The notes beneath the pieces were generated by a model. The model did no database searches. It saw nothing but the letters and a program-made list of their open reading frames with translations, and was not told where the DNA came from. A stretch of 64,000 nt of DNA from WVYX01 sp039592335 (GTDB lineage Bacteria > Gemmatimonadota > Gemmatimonadetes > Gemmatimonadales > GWC2-71-9), in NCBI GenBank assembly GCA_039592335.1, contig JBDHBX010000025.1:3002-67001 (forward strand). The letters run 5' to 3'. Every line of letters begins with the position of its first letter. Within the stretch, counting starts at the first letter, position 1. A program made the translations under genes and the position numbers. Below are positions 28,261 to 36,443 of this stretch, piece by piece.

Positions 28261-29324
28261 GCTCTGACGCGCCCCTTGAGCCGGGCCTCGATGCAGGAGG
28301 CGATGGCGTCGAGCGCCACGACTTTCTCCGCCCCACCCGCCGCAATGGCTGCCTGGGGCATGCCGAAGATCACCGCCGAGGCTTCGTCCTGCGCCAAGCC
28401 TCCGCCACCGGCGTCCCGAATGGCACGCAGTCCCTCGGCACCATCACGCCCCATGCCGGTCAGCACCACACCGAGCGACTGCCGGCCAAAGAGCCGGGCC
28501 ACCGACTTGAAGAGGGGATCGGCCGCCGGTCGCACCCCCCACACCGGCTCGTCCTGGCGCAGCTGCACACACGGGCCCTCCGGACCCGCCTCCACCCGCA
28601 TGTGGTAGTCGCCCGGTGCCACGTACGCAGTATCGGCGAGCAACGGTGCACCGTCGCCGGCCTCGACGACGCGAAGCACGCTGGACGCGTCGAGTCGCTC
28701 GGCGAGGCTCCGGGTGAAGTGCGCCGGCATGTGCTGCACGACGAGCACGCTCGTGTCGCCGCCGACCGAGAGCCGGGGAATGACCTCGGCGAGTGCTCGC
28801 GGCCCACCCGTGCTCGCCGCAATGGCAACGGCGAATCGGGCGCGCCCCTTCACCCACACAGCGGAGGGCGGCGGCACCACGGGGGTTGGCGCACGCGCCA
28901 GGATCGGCACACGATCGAGCTCCGCCGCCATGGCCGCGTCCAGCGCCCCCAGCAGCGCCGGCCCGAGGGCCTCCACTGCCTCGCGCCCCGACCCCCGCGG
29001 CTTGGCCACGACCTCGACCGCGCCGAGCTCGAGCGCGCGAATCGCCGCCTCGGTCCCGGGCCCGGCGTAGGCACTCACGACCACGATGGGACGAGGCGAC
29101 TCGCTCATGATGTAGCCGATGGCCCCGAGGCCGTCGAGCCGCGGCATCTCGATGTCCATCGTGACGACATCGGGCTCGAAGCGGTGCACCTTCTCGGCGG
29201 CGTCGAGGCCGTCGCGCGCGATGGCCACGACGCGGTAGCGCTCGGAGGCGTCGATCACGTCTGTGAGCACGCGCCGGATGAACGCACTGTCGTCCGCGAC
29301 GAGAACTGAGGCCACCCCACTCAC
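28257..29324 (-). CDS. cheB: Receptor methylesterase/deamidase CheB
   Basis: A 355-aa two-domain enzyme. The receiver domain has D11/D12, phosphoacceptor D57 in VTMDIEMPRLDG, and K109. The esterase domain has the catalytic triad S171 (AASTGGPR), H198 (VVQHMP) and D294 (GMGRDGAEG). It should demethylate receptor glutamates under CheA control. The GTG at 29324 overlaps the cheD stop. All active residues are intact although no receptor gene is nearby. Confidence 0.95.
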   Translation of the reverse strand: MSGVASVLVADDSAFIRRVLTDVIDASERYRVVAIARDGLDAAEKVHRFEPDVVTMDIEMPRLDGLGAIGYIMSESPRPIVVVSAYAGPGTEAAIRALELGAVEVVAKPRGSGREAVEALGPALLGALDAAMAAELDRVPILARAPTPVVPPPSAVWVKGRARFAVAIAASTGGPRALAEVIPRLSVGGDTSVLVVQHMPAHFTRSLAERLDASSVLRVVEAGDGAPLLADTAYVAPGDYHMRVEAGPEGPCVQLRQDEPVWGVRPAADPLFKSVARLFGRQSLGVVLTGMGRDGAEGLRAIRDAGGGGLAQDEASAVIFGMPQAAIAAGGAEKVVALDAIASCIEARLKGRVRA

Positions 29325-29815
29325 AGCTCCATCTCCTCCTTCCCCACCACCCGCACGGTGACCTTCCCCGCCCCCACGTCGAACCAGACCGAGCGGCCGG
29401 CGCGTCCCCCGACCGCCTCCGCAACGATGGGCACGCCGACCTGCCGCAACGCCGTACGGCAGGCCAGCACGTTGCGTTCACCGATGTGCACGCTCCCCGT
29501 GGGAAGGAGGTCACCGAACATCGTGCTGCCCCCGACCAACCGGGCATGCGTGCGCTCCAGCACGGCTCCGCGCCGCCGCATCTGCTCCACCAGCAGCGGC
29601 ACCGCCGTGTCAGCCGCTCGCGCTGGACTACTGCTGCGGCGGGCGAGCGATTGCGCAGGGAGCAGCACGTGCGCCATCGCGCCCACACGCCCCTCGACGT
29701 CGTGCAGGATCACCGCGACGCAGCTCCCGAGCCCCAGCACCGTGAGCGTCCCGCTCCCGCCCACCACGGCGTATTCGCCCAGGGCAACGACGGTCTGGTT
29801 GTTCTCGGCCCTCAT
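29321..29815 (-). CDS. cheD: Chemoreceptor glutamine deamidase CheD
   Basis: A 164-aa CheD. Catalytic Cys32 is in GLGSCVAVILHD and His49 in MAHVLLP, with the later GGSTMFGDLLP and VGGRAGRSVWFDVGAGKV motifs. CheD deamidates receptor Gln residues and binds CheC, which is also encoded here. The ATG at 29815 overlaps the cheR stop (ATGA); the frame upstream to 29992 is a cheR shadow. Confidence 0.94.
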   Translation of the reverse strand: MRAENNQTVVALGEYAVVGGSGTLTVLGLGSCVAVILHDVEGRVGAMAHVLLPAQSLARRSSSPARAADTAVPLLVEQMRRRGAVLERTHARLVGGSTMFGDLLPTGSVHIGERNVLACRTALRQVGVPIVAEAVGGRAGRSVWFDVGAGKVTVRVVGKEEMEL

Positions 29816-30627
29816 GGCCGGCGATACACGCGCTCGCGGGCGTCCTCGAGCTCGAGCTCCTGCCGTACCTCCCCCACCAGCGTCTCGACCTTGCCGAGCA
29901 CGAGGTAGCCCCCGGGCCGCAGCGCATCGGCGAACCGCTGGAACAACACCTCCTGCGTGGGACGGTCGAAGTAGATGACCACGTTGCGACACATGATGAG
30001 GTCGTACGGAGGATACGGCGGCGGCTCGCGCAGGAGGTCGTGCTGCTGGAACCGCACCAACGCCTTCACCTCCGGGACCACGTGGCGCCGCTCGTCACCG
30101 CGCACATAGCGCGACACGAAGGGTGGGGGCATCTCGTCGAAGGCCGGCGGCCGGTACACGCCCTCTGCCGCGCGCGCGAGGCTCGCGCGGTCGAGGTCGG
30201 TCGCATCGATCCGGGTACGCCCACCAGGCACCCGCGGCGTACTGCGCGCCAACTCCAGAAGGAGCACGGCCAGAGTGTAGGGCTCCTCGCCCGAGGCACA
30301 GCCGGCGGACCAGCAGCGCACCCGACCTTCGCGCGCTTCCCACAGCGCGGGGAGCACCCGGTCCGCGAGCAGCTGCCAGGTCTCGCGGTTGCGGAAGAAC
30401 TTGGTGACGTTGATGGTGATGGTGTCGAGCAGGCGGTCGTACTCCTCCGCGTCCCCGTCGAGCACCGCGGCGTACTGCTCGTAGGTGTGTACCCCCCGGG
30501 CGCGCATTCGCACCGCGACGCGCCGCCGGAGACATCCTTCCTTGTACGAATTCCCGTTGAAGCCGCGTGCCTCGCCGACCTTCCCGAGCAGCGCGATCAA
30601 CGCTGGGTCGCGCTCCCGTGGCGTCAC
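29812..30627 (-). CDS. cheR: Receptor methyltransferase CheR
   Basis: A 271-aa SAM-dependent enzyme. The N-terminal helical domain (GNSYKEGCLRRRVAVRMRA) precedes the methyltransferase core: TKFFRNRETW, WSAGCASGEEPYTLA (SAM loop), IDATDLDRASL, and DLIMCRNVVIYFDRPTQ. No beta-subdomain loss or TPR fusion is evident. The GTG at 30627 overlaps the upstream stop (GTGA). Confidence 0.95.
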   Translation of the reverse strand: MTPRERDPALIALLGKVGEARGFNGNSYKEGCLRRRVAVRMRARGVHTYEQYAAVLDGDAEEYDRLLDTITINVTKFFRNRETWQLLADRVLPALWEAREGRVRCWSAGCASGEEPYTLAVLLLELARSTPRVPGGRTRIDATDLDRASLARAAEGVYRPPAFDEMPPPFVSRYVRGDERRHVVPEVKALVRFQQHDLLREPPPYPPYDLIMCRNVVIYFDRPTQEVLFQRFADALRPGGYLVLGKVETLVGEVRQELELEDARERVYRRP

Positions 30628-32240
30628 GTCAGCGCACTCACGGTATCGAGATTGGTGCGCGCAAGCTCGTGCCCCGGATTCAGTTCGAGTGCCTTGCGCC
30701 AGAAGTCCGCCGCCGACTCCCGATCGAGGCGCTTGTAGGCGATGTTGCCGAGCTTGAAGTAGACGTCGTCGCCCAGCTGTGGCTGGAGTTTTGTCGCGCG
30801 CTGGTAGGCATCCCATGCCTCGTCGTACCGCCCCGCGCGATAGTGGAGGTCGCCGAGATTCTTGGAGAGCTGCGGCACGGACGGGTCGTCGGCCAACGCG
30901 CTGCGCAGCCCTTCCTCGGCCTGGTCCAGCTCCCCCAGGAGCTCCAGCAGGACGGCGCGGTTGTTGCGCAACACCACGCTACCGGGGTGGGCCTCGAGCC
31001 CCTCGCGCAGCAAGGCCTCCGCCTCCTCCACGTCCTCCAATGCGGCCGCGGCGAGGGAGCGCGCCCAGAACCACATGGCACTGGGGATCTCGTCCGCGCC
31101 CACCTCGCGAGCCCGATCGAGGCGGCCCGTGGCGACCTCATAGTCGCCACGCTGCAGCGCCACGATACCCCAACTGGTCATGACGGCTGCGTTGCGACGT
31201 GCCTTGCTCGCCGCCTCCGCATAGGTCGCTTCGGCTTCCTCCAGCCGACCCGCCTTCTCATAACTGAGGGCCAGGTTGTGCAGCACGGCCGCGCGCGCGC
31301 CTCCGCGCTCCGCAGCCTGGTTGAAGTGGCCAGCCGCCTCCTGCCAGTGCGCCTGCTTCGCGGCGATCAGGCCAAGATGGAAGTACGCACTTCCGTCGGA
31401 CGGGCGTAGATCGACGACACGTCGGAACTCGCGTGTCGCCTCATCCAGCATCCCGGTCTTGTAGAAGGCGATGCCGAGATTACGGTGCTCGTCGACGCGG
31501 GCGTCGCCGACGTCGGCCGCCTGCGGTTCGCTCCGACCCGTGCGGTGCACGAAGCCCGCGGTGATGAGACCGTACAACGCCTTGCCCACGTCGAACTCGA
31601 CCAGCCCCGAGTCCTCGACGAGCTGCGTGAAGTCACGGGTGCCGTCGAGGAGCGGTACCATGCGCTGCTGATGCTCGGTGATCGTGACCTGCGAGGCGGC
31701 GATACGACGCTCGTCCACCGTGAAGATGATGTCGAGCGACGGGATCTTCTTCTCGATGAGGCTCCACTCGTCTACCCGGCGCGCGCCCTCGAGCAACAGC
31801 GATTCCGGGTTGATGGCGACGAGGAAATCCTGCTCCTCGGGATGCACGTCCGCCTCGAAGTTGAACGAGCCCCGCGTCCACGTGAACAGGAAGTACACCG
31901 CCTCCTCGATCTGCAGCCGCATGTAGTGTTCCAGATCCTCGCGGGCGATGGCGCGTTGCTCCACGAGCAGCTCGCCCACGCGCTTGTCTCGCTGGATGGT
32001 CTGCAGATCGATGGCCGCGTGCAGCTCGTCCTGCGTGATCTTCCCGTTCTTGACGAGGATGTCGCCGAGGCGATCGCGCCGATTGACGAGAGACGCGTAC
32101 GTGATCTGGCCCCGATTGAAGTAGATGTGGCCCAGGTTGGTCCGGTCGGTCACTGAGAGACAACCCGTCTTCTGCCCGAGCGCCAGCAACTGCAGCACGT
32201 CGGCGAGGGACGCTTCCTTGAGGCTGCCCTTGATCGCCAC
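30624..32240 (-). CDS. DUF4388/PATAN-TPR regulatory protein (538 aa)
   Basis: An N-terminal DUF4388/PATAN domain (about 1-50, MAIKGSLKEASLADVLQLL then KTGCLSV) leads into a helical section with RLGDILVKNGKIT (about 57-130) and LLLEGARRVDEW. A winged-helix-like piece (about 193-234, LLDGTRDFTQLVEDSGL) follows, then about eight TPRs to the C-terminus. PATAN domains in cyanobacterial PatA/Pix proteins act downstream of phosphorelays and pilus motors. It is a paralogue of the protein at 36436-37587. The GTG at 32240 overlaps the upstream stop by one base. Likely an output adaptor or scaffold. Confidence 0.85.
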   Translation of the reverse strand: MAIKGSLKEASLADVLQLLALGQKTGCLSVTDRTNLGHIYFNRGQITYASLVNRRDRLGDILVKNGKITQDELHAAIDLQTIQRDKRVGELLVEQRAIAREDLEHYMRLQIEEAVYFLFTWTRGSFNFEADVHPEEQDFLVAINPESLLLEGARRVDEWSLIEKKIPSLDIIFTVDERRIAASQVTITEHQQRMVPLLDGTRDFTQLVEDSGLVEFDVGKALYGLITAGFVHRTGRSEPQAADVGDARVDEHRNLGIAFYKTGMLDEATREFRRVVDLRPSDGSAYFHLGLIAAKQAHWQEAAGHFNQAAERGGARAAVLHNLALSYEKAGRLEEAEATYAEAASKARRNAAVMTSWGIVALQRGDYEVATGRLDRAREVGADEIPSAMWFWARSLAAAALEDVEEAEALLREGLEAHPGSVVLRNNRAVLLELLGELDQAEEGLRSALADDPSVPQLSKNLGDLHYRAGRYDEAWDAYQRATKLQPQLGDDVYFKLGNIAYKRLDRESAADFWRKALELNPGHELARTNLDTVSALT

Positions 32241-34228
32241 TAGGTCATCTCCTCGATCACGCGCTGCGCGGGATCGGGCCAGAACCAGACCATCTTCTCC
32301 CGACTCCTCACGCCTCCCGAGGGCGAGATCATGATCCCGCTCGTCCGCACTCCGGTGGACACGCGCGGCCGCGGGGGAGCGGCACCTTCGACCATCTCGC
32401 GCGCCAGCGCGGCGTTGGGCAGAACACCCTGCGCCTCAGCTGCCACCGCCACCCGCTGCAACAGGCCCAACACGCCACGAATCGAGTCGGCGGGACGCGC
32501 TGCCAGGTAGTCGGCTAGCTCTTCGTCGGCGGCGCCGAAGTCCTGCTCCAGCTTGCCCACCACGATTGCGCGGCGGAGCTCGCGGTCGGGGCTCGCAACG
32601 TTCACGACCAACCCACCTTCCAGCCGCGAGATCAGACGATCGTCGAGGCCCTCGACCTCGTGCGGCACGCCGGCCATGGTGAACACCAGCTGGCGCTGCG
32701 ACTCAAACAACTCGTTGAAGAGGTGGAACAGCTCCTCCTGCGTGCGCTCCTTGCCGACCAGGAGGTGCGCATCGTCCAACAGGAAGGCCGTCGCGCGACG
32801 ATACCGCGTGCGCCACGCGTCGACACGCTCGCCGTCAATCGCCTCCACCAACTCGTCGATGAGCTGTTGCGCCGATAGACAAGCGACCACTGCGTCCGGT
32901 CCCCCAGCGAGCTCGTGCCCGATCGCGTGCAGCAAGTGCGTCTTGCCGACCCCCGTGGGCCCCGCGAACACGAGCGGGTTGTAGCGCGTGCCTGGCTGCG
33001 CCACCACCGCCTGGGCAGCGCTGTGGGCGACCTTGTTCGACTCGCCCCCCACGAACGACGAGAGCGCCCACGCGGCCGAGGGCCCGGGCGGCGGCCCGAC
33101 CTCCTGGAGCGCCGTCTGCACGAGCTGGTCCACCTCCTCCAGACAGTCCGGGTCGTAGAAGATCGGGTCCTCGGCGCGCTCCGCGTCGAGCTTGGTCATC
33201 GTGGCCTGCGTCGAGCGCAGTCGCTCGATGTCGCGCTCGTATTGCCTGAGCACTCGCTCGACCGCGATCGGCATGTCCTGGTCCAACAGCTGTTCGAGGC
33301 GCGCCGTGCGATAGCCCTCGGCCTCCCAGCGCATGATCGCCTTGCCCAGTTTGGACCGCCACACGTCCACCTGCTCTTCCACCGTGTGGGCCACGTCTGA
33401 GAGAAAGTCCGCAAACTCGTCCGGTCGTGCCTCCGGCGGTGCGGCCTCCCGCTCCCCAGGATCCATCAGCGCGGGCGCGGGACCCGTGGTCATGGGGACC
33501 TCGGTTCGCACCTCGCCCGCGAGCAGCTCGGCGGCGCCGTCGGGGGTGATGGGTGACTCGCTCACGGCCTGGTAGGCAACCAGCTTGTTGAGCAGCCCGA
33601 GTAGCTCCCGCACGTTGGGCACCTCGAACTCCGCCACGGCCTGCAGCACCCCGTCTCCGAAGACCGCGCCGCGCTCCTCCGCTCGACGCAAGAGGATCGC
33701 GAGCCGTGTCTCGGCGTCGGGGGGCGCAATATCGACCAACAGTCCCGCGTCGAACCGCGACAGCAGCCGCTCGTCCAGGTCCTCGATCTCCGAGGGCGGG
33801 CTGTCGCTGGTCAGCACGATCTGCTTGCCGGCCGACTGGAGCTCCTGGGTGATGCGCAGCAGCTCCGCCTGCATCTCGCGTCGGTGCGTCAGAAACTGCA
33901 CGTCGTCCACCAGGAGTACCTCGACCTGGGCGTAGCGGCTGCGCAACGCCTCACTCTGCCCCGCCGCCACCGCTGCGTTGTAGGCCTCGACGAACTCGTC
34001 GATCGTGAGGTACTCCACGCGGACCTGCGGGACGAGCTCCTTGGCGAGCTGGCCGACGGCCATCAGGAGGTGGGTCTTGCCCAAGCCCGTGGGGCTATAG
34101 ACGAACAACGGGTTGTACGCCGTACCGGGCGACTCCGCGACGGTCCGGGCCGCGGTCACCGCCAGCCGGTTGGCGGCGCCGACCACGAGGGTCTCGAAGC
34201 TGAACTTGGGATTCAGCTCTTCGGTCAC
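32240..34228 (-). CDS. Tandem DnaA-like AAA+ ATPase without DnaA domain IV
   Basis: A 662-aa protein with two complete AAA+ modules of the DnaA type. Module 1 (about 8-236): FSFETLVVGAANRLAVTAA, Walker A SPTGLGKTH (K51), Walker B LLVDDVQF (D108-D109), sensor I SDSPP, arginine finger in LLSRFDAGL (R158). Module 2 (about 388-615): Walker A GPTGVGKTH (K429), Walker B FLLDDAHLL (D485-D486), and RLISRLEGGL (R535). A charged helical linker (about 265-380) separates them. The C-terminus (PDPAQRVIEEMT) has no helix-turn-helix like DnaA domain IV. GTG start 34228, GTGA overlap with mglA. Each module should bind ATP; DNA binding is not supported. Function unknown. Confidence 0.88.
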   Translation of the reverse strand: MTEELNPKFSFETLVVGAANRLAVTAARTVAESPGTAYNPLFVYSPTGLGKTHLLMAVGQLAKELVPQVRVEYLTIDEFVEAYNAAVAAGQSEALRSRYAQVEVLLVDDVQFLTHRREMQAELLRITQELQSAGKQIVLTSDSPPSEIEDLDERLLSRFDAGLLVDIAPPDAETRLAILLRRAEERGAVFGDGVLQAVAEFEVPNVRELLGLLNKLVAYQAVSESPITPDGAAELLAGEVRTEVPMTTGPAPALMDPGEREAAPPEARPDEFADFLSDVAHTVEEQVDVWRSKLGKAIMRWEAEGYRTARLEQLLDQDMPIAVERVLRQYERDIERLRSTQATMTKLDAERAEDPIFYDPDCLEEVDQLVQTALQEVGPPPGPSAAWALSSFVGGESNKVAHSAAQAVVAQPGTRYNPLVFAGPTGVGKTHLLHAIGHELAGGPDAVVACLSAQQLIDELVEAIDGERVDAWRTRYRRATAFLLDDAHLLVGKERTQEELFHLFNELFESQRQLVFTMAGVPHEVEGLDDRLISRLEGGLVVNVASPDRELRRAIVVGKLEQDFGAADEELADYLAARPADSIRGVLGLLQRVAVAAEAQGVLPNAALAREMVEGAAPPRPRVSTGVRTSGIMISPSGGVRSREKMVWFWPDPAQRVIEEMT

Positions 34229-34824
34229 GCCGGCTCCTCTTGGCTCAGCTTGCGCAGCACGAGCTCCGAGGCGGCCTTGAGCGTCTCAAACACACCGGTG
34301 CCTGACAGCGCGGCCGCGGGGAAGCTGGGCACACCCCAGAAGTTCAGCGCGTCATCCAGCTCTTGCGTCGAGAGCACGAGATCCTGCGGCAGGTCCTGCT
34401 TGTTGTATTGGAACACGAGCGGCATAGCGCGCACTTCGGCGCCCTGTGCCAAGAGGTTCTCCTGCAGATTCTGCAGGCTCTCGACGTTCTCCTCGAGCTG
34501 TCGCGCCTGGCTGTCGGCAACGAACACCACGCCATCCGCGCCCTGGAGCACCAGTTTGCGCGTCGCGTTGTAGTAGACCTGCCCGGGGACCGTGTACAGC
34601 TGGAACCGGGTGGTGAAGCCCGAGATGCTGCCGAGCTCGAGCGGCAGGAAGTCGAAGAACAGTGTGCGATCGGTTTGGGTCGCGAGCGACACCATGCGGC
34701 CGCGGCGATCATCCGGCACGCGCCCGTAGACGTATTGCAGATTGGTCGTCTTGCCCGACCGTCCGGGTCCGTAGTAGACGATCTTGCACGTGATCTCGCG
34801 GGTCGTGAAGTTGACTAGGGACAC
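34225..34824 (-). CDS. mglA: MglA-type small Ras-like GTPase
   Basis: A 199-aa GTPase. It has GPGRSGKTTNLQ (P loop, K25), a Thr-rich switch I (LATQTDRTLFFDFLP), TVPGQVYYNATR (switch II in the MglA form with PGQ rather than DxxGQ), VFVADSQ and NKQDLPQ (base recognition). In Myxococcus and Thermus MglA sets cell polarity and drives type IV pili or gliding with roadblock partner MglB. The GTG at 34824 lies 4 nt below a roadblock gene. The mglA-roadblock pairing supports the call. Confidence 0.92.
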   Translation of the reverse strand: MSLVNFTTREITCKIVYYGPGRSGKTTNLQYVYGRVPDDRRGRMVSLATQTDRTLFFDFLPLELGSISGFTTRFQLYTVPGQVYYNATRKLVLQGADGVVFVADSQARQLEENVESLQNLQENLLAQGAEVRAMPLVFQYNKQDLPQDLVLSTQELDDALNFWGVPSFPAAALSGTGVFETLKAASELVLRKLSQEEPA

Positions 34825-34828
34825 GCTA

Positions 34829-35299
34829 TCACTGTCCGAAAAGGGTCGCCAGACTTTCGTTCAACTCCCGCTCGAAGTCTGCTGCGAGCACCGCTTGGGG
34901 GCGCTCCTCGGGGGGAGCCACCGCCGCCAGTTCCGCCACGAACTCCTCGAAGAATAACTGCACCAATCCCACCGAGGAGTCCGAACCATAAACTACCAGT
35001 GCGAGCAACCGTCCGCGCGGGGTATCGAATGCCCCCAGGAAGATGCCATGCTCCACACCCTGGTGGTCGAGGGTCGAGAAGTGCCGCTGGTCGAGCATGC
35101 TGGCCAACTCGCCGCTCGAGGCGACGATCGCGGCCCCAAGGGCCGCCGCCGACATCACGTCCACGGCACGCGTGAACCCGTGCTGCGCCAGCACCTGGCC
35201 CGCAGGGGTCATGAGCAACGTGATCCGCGCCCCCGCCTCCGCCACAAACCGCTCCAGAGGTTCGAGGGTCCACGCCTCAACCGCGCGTGTCTGCGTCAC
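34829..35299 (-). CDS. Roadblock/LC7 domain protein A
   Basis: A 156-aa protein with a roadblock/LC7 fold: LEPLERFVAEAGARITLLMTP, then GQVLAQHGF, ALGAAIVASSGELASML, GIFLGAFDT and GRLLALVVYG. Such proteins bind or activate MglA-type GTPases. A C-terminal extension (about 115-156) is acidic and helical. The GTG at 35299 overlaps the next roadblock gene (GTGA). It is a candidate GAP or GEF for the GTPase encoded 4 nt below. Confidence 0.85.
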   Translation of the reverse strand: MTQTRAVEAWTLEPLERFVAEAGARITLLMTPAGQVLAQHGFTRAVDVMSAAALGAAIVASSGELASMLDQRHFSTLDHQGVEHGIFLGAFDTPRGRLLALVVYGSDSSVGLVQLFFEEFVAELAAVAPPEERPQAVLAADFERELNESLATLFGQ

Positions 35300-35646
35300 G
35301 CAATGCCCTCCGCTGCTCGCAGCATCTCCAACCGCACGAGACCGACGTTCATGTTGGGATCACCGACGGCGACGACCAGCACGCCGTCCGGCGCCGGAAC
35401 CACGATGAGCGTGCCACCGTCACCCTGCAAGTGCAGGAAGTGCGGCGCGCCCGCGGCGCCGGCGTCCATCGCCTGGCGGAACCGCTTGTGCAGGCTGGCC
35501 GCCAGCGCCGCCACGGCGTTGCCTCGCACACCCTCCATCAGCGACTCCGCCACGATGAGTCCGTCATCACCCGTCACGAGCATCGCCCCGCGCACGCCGC
35601 GCACGCGGGTGATGTTGTCGAGGGCCCGACGGAATCGCGTGGTCAC
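35296..35646 (-). CDS. mglB: Roadblock/LC7 domain protein B (MglB-like)
   Basis: A 116-aa minimal roadblock protein: LDNITRVRGVRGAMLVTGDDG, LIVAESLMEGVRGNAVAALAA, and GTLIVVPAPDGVLVVAVGD. Size and sequence fit MglB, which forms dimers that act as GAP for MglA. Paired with protein A it may make a heterodimer. The GTG at 35646 overlaps the upstream stop (GTGA). Confidence 0.85.
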   Translation of the reverse strand: MTTRFRRALDNITRVRGVRGAMLVTGDDGLIVAESLMEGVRGNAVAALAASLHKRFRQAMDAGAAGAPHFLHLQGDGGTLIVVPAPDGVLVVAVGDPNMNVGLVRLEMLRAAEGIA

Positions 35647-36443
35647 AGCTGCTGCTCCTCGAGCCAGGCCCGGGCCACGGTACCCGCACTCTCTGCCAGG
35701 ATGGCAAGCCGGCCCGACGGCACACTGTGGTCGCGCAGGATGAGCAGCAGGGTCTCAGGGGTCGGCGGTGTCACGTACACGTTGCCATCGGGCCCCTCGG
35801 CCACGATCCAGCGCCACGCACCCAGGTGGAGCATGCGCGCTGTGCGATCGGCCTCTTGGGCGGCCCCTGCCAGGTACGCCGCCACCGCTTGCGAGACGTC
35901 ATGCCCGTCGGCGTCGCGCAGCTGCCCACCCAACACCTGGCCGCGGTCGTCCACCAGGAGCATCCCCTGCTCGGCACCGTCGAGACCGGCGGACAGCGCC
36001 TCCTCACCCGGGCCCTCCTCGACGCGCTGCGACTCGAATTCCTCGACCGCATCACGCACCGTGCGCAAGGCGCCGATCACGCTCTCGTTCGTGGGATCGG
36101 CCGCGAGGGCAAGCTCCAAGTGCTCCAGCGCGCTGTTCAGATCGCCGGAGCGGTAGCTCAGGAAGCCGAGTCCTTTGTGCGCGCCGAGGTGCCGGGGGTC
36201 CAGCTCCAGCACGGTTCCCCACACCTGCACGGCGCGTCCATACTCGCCCTGATCCACGAGCACGCGGGCGTACAAGTCGCGACCTTCGATGAGCTCCGGA
36301 TGCTGCTCCACCCCACTCACTACAATGCGCGACGCGGCGTCGAGCTGTCCCACCTGCCGCAGCGCCTCGCCCAGTTCGAGGAAGACGAGGCTCGACGGAT
36401 CGCGCGCCAATTCCGCCGTCATGGCCTGGATGTCGCTAGCCAC
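35643..36443 (-). CDS. TPR protein with C-terminal roadblock-like domain
   Basis: A 266-aa fusion. Residues about 10-140 are three to four TPRs (LGEALRQVGQLDAASRIV, YGRAVQVWGTVLELDP, LNSALEHLELALAADP). Residues about 155-266 look like a third roadblock domain: GMLLVDDRGQVLGGQL, AQEADRTARMLHLGAW, and GRLAILAESAG. It would join the TPR scaffolds to the GTPase module. The GTG at 36443 overlaps the upstream gene by 8 nt. Confidence 0.75.
   Translation of the reverse strand: MASDIQAMTAELARDPSSLVFLELGEALRQVGQLDAASRIVVSGVEQHPELIEGRDLYARVLVDQGEYGRAVQVWGTVLELDPRHLGAHKGLGFLSYRSGDLNSALEHLELALAADPTNESVIGALRTVRDAVEEFESQRVEEGPGEEALSAGLDGAEQGMLLVDDRGQVLGGQLRDADGHDVSQAVAAYLAGAAQEADRTARMLHLGAWRWIVAEGPDGNVYVTPPTPETLLLILRDHSVPSGRLAILAESAGTVARAWLEEQQL

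Noticed and set aside
32240..34228. Replication initiator dnaA and a nearby origin
   Set aside because: The gene lacks DnaA domain IV, I saw no TTATCCACA-like box cluster or AT-rich origin around it, and its neighbours are signalling genes rather than dnaN or recF.
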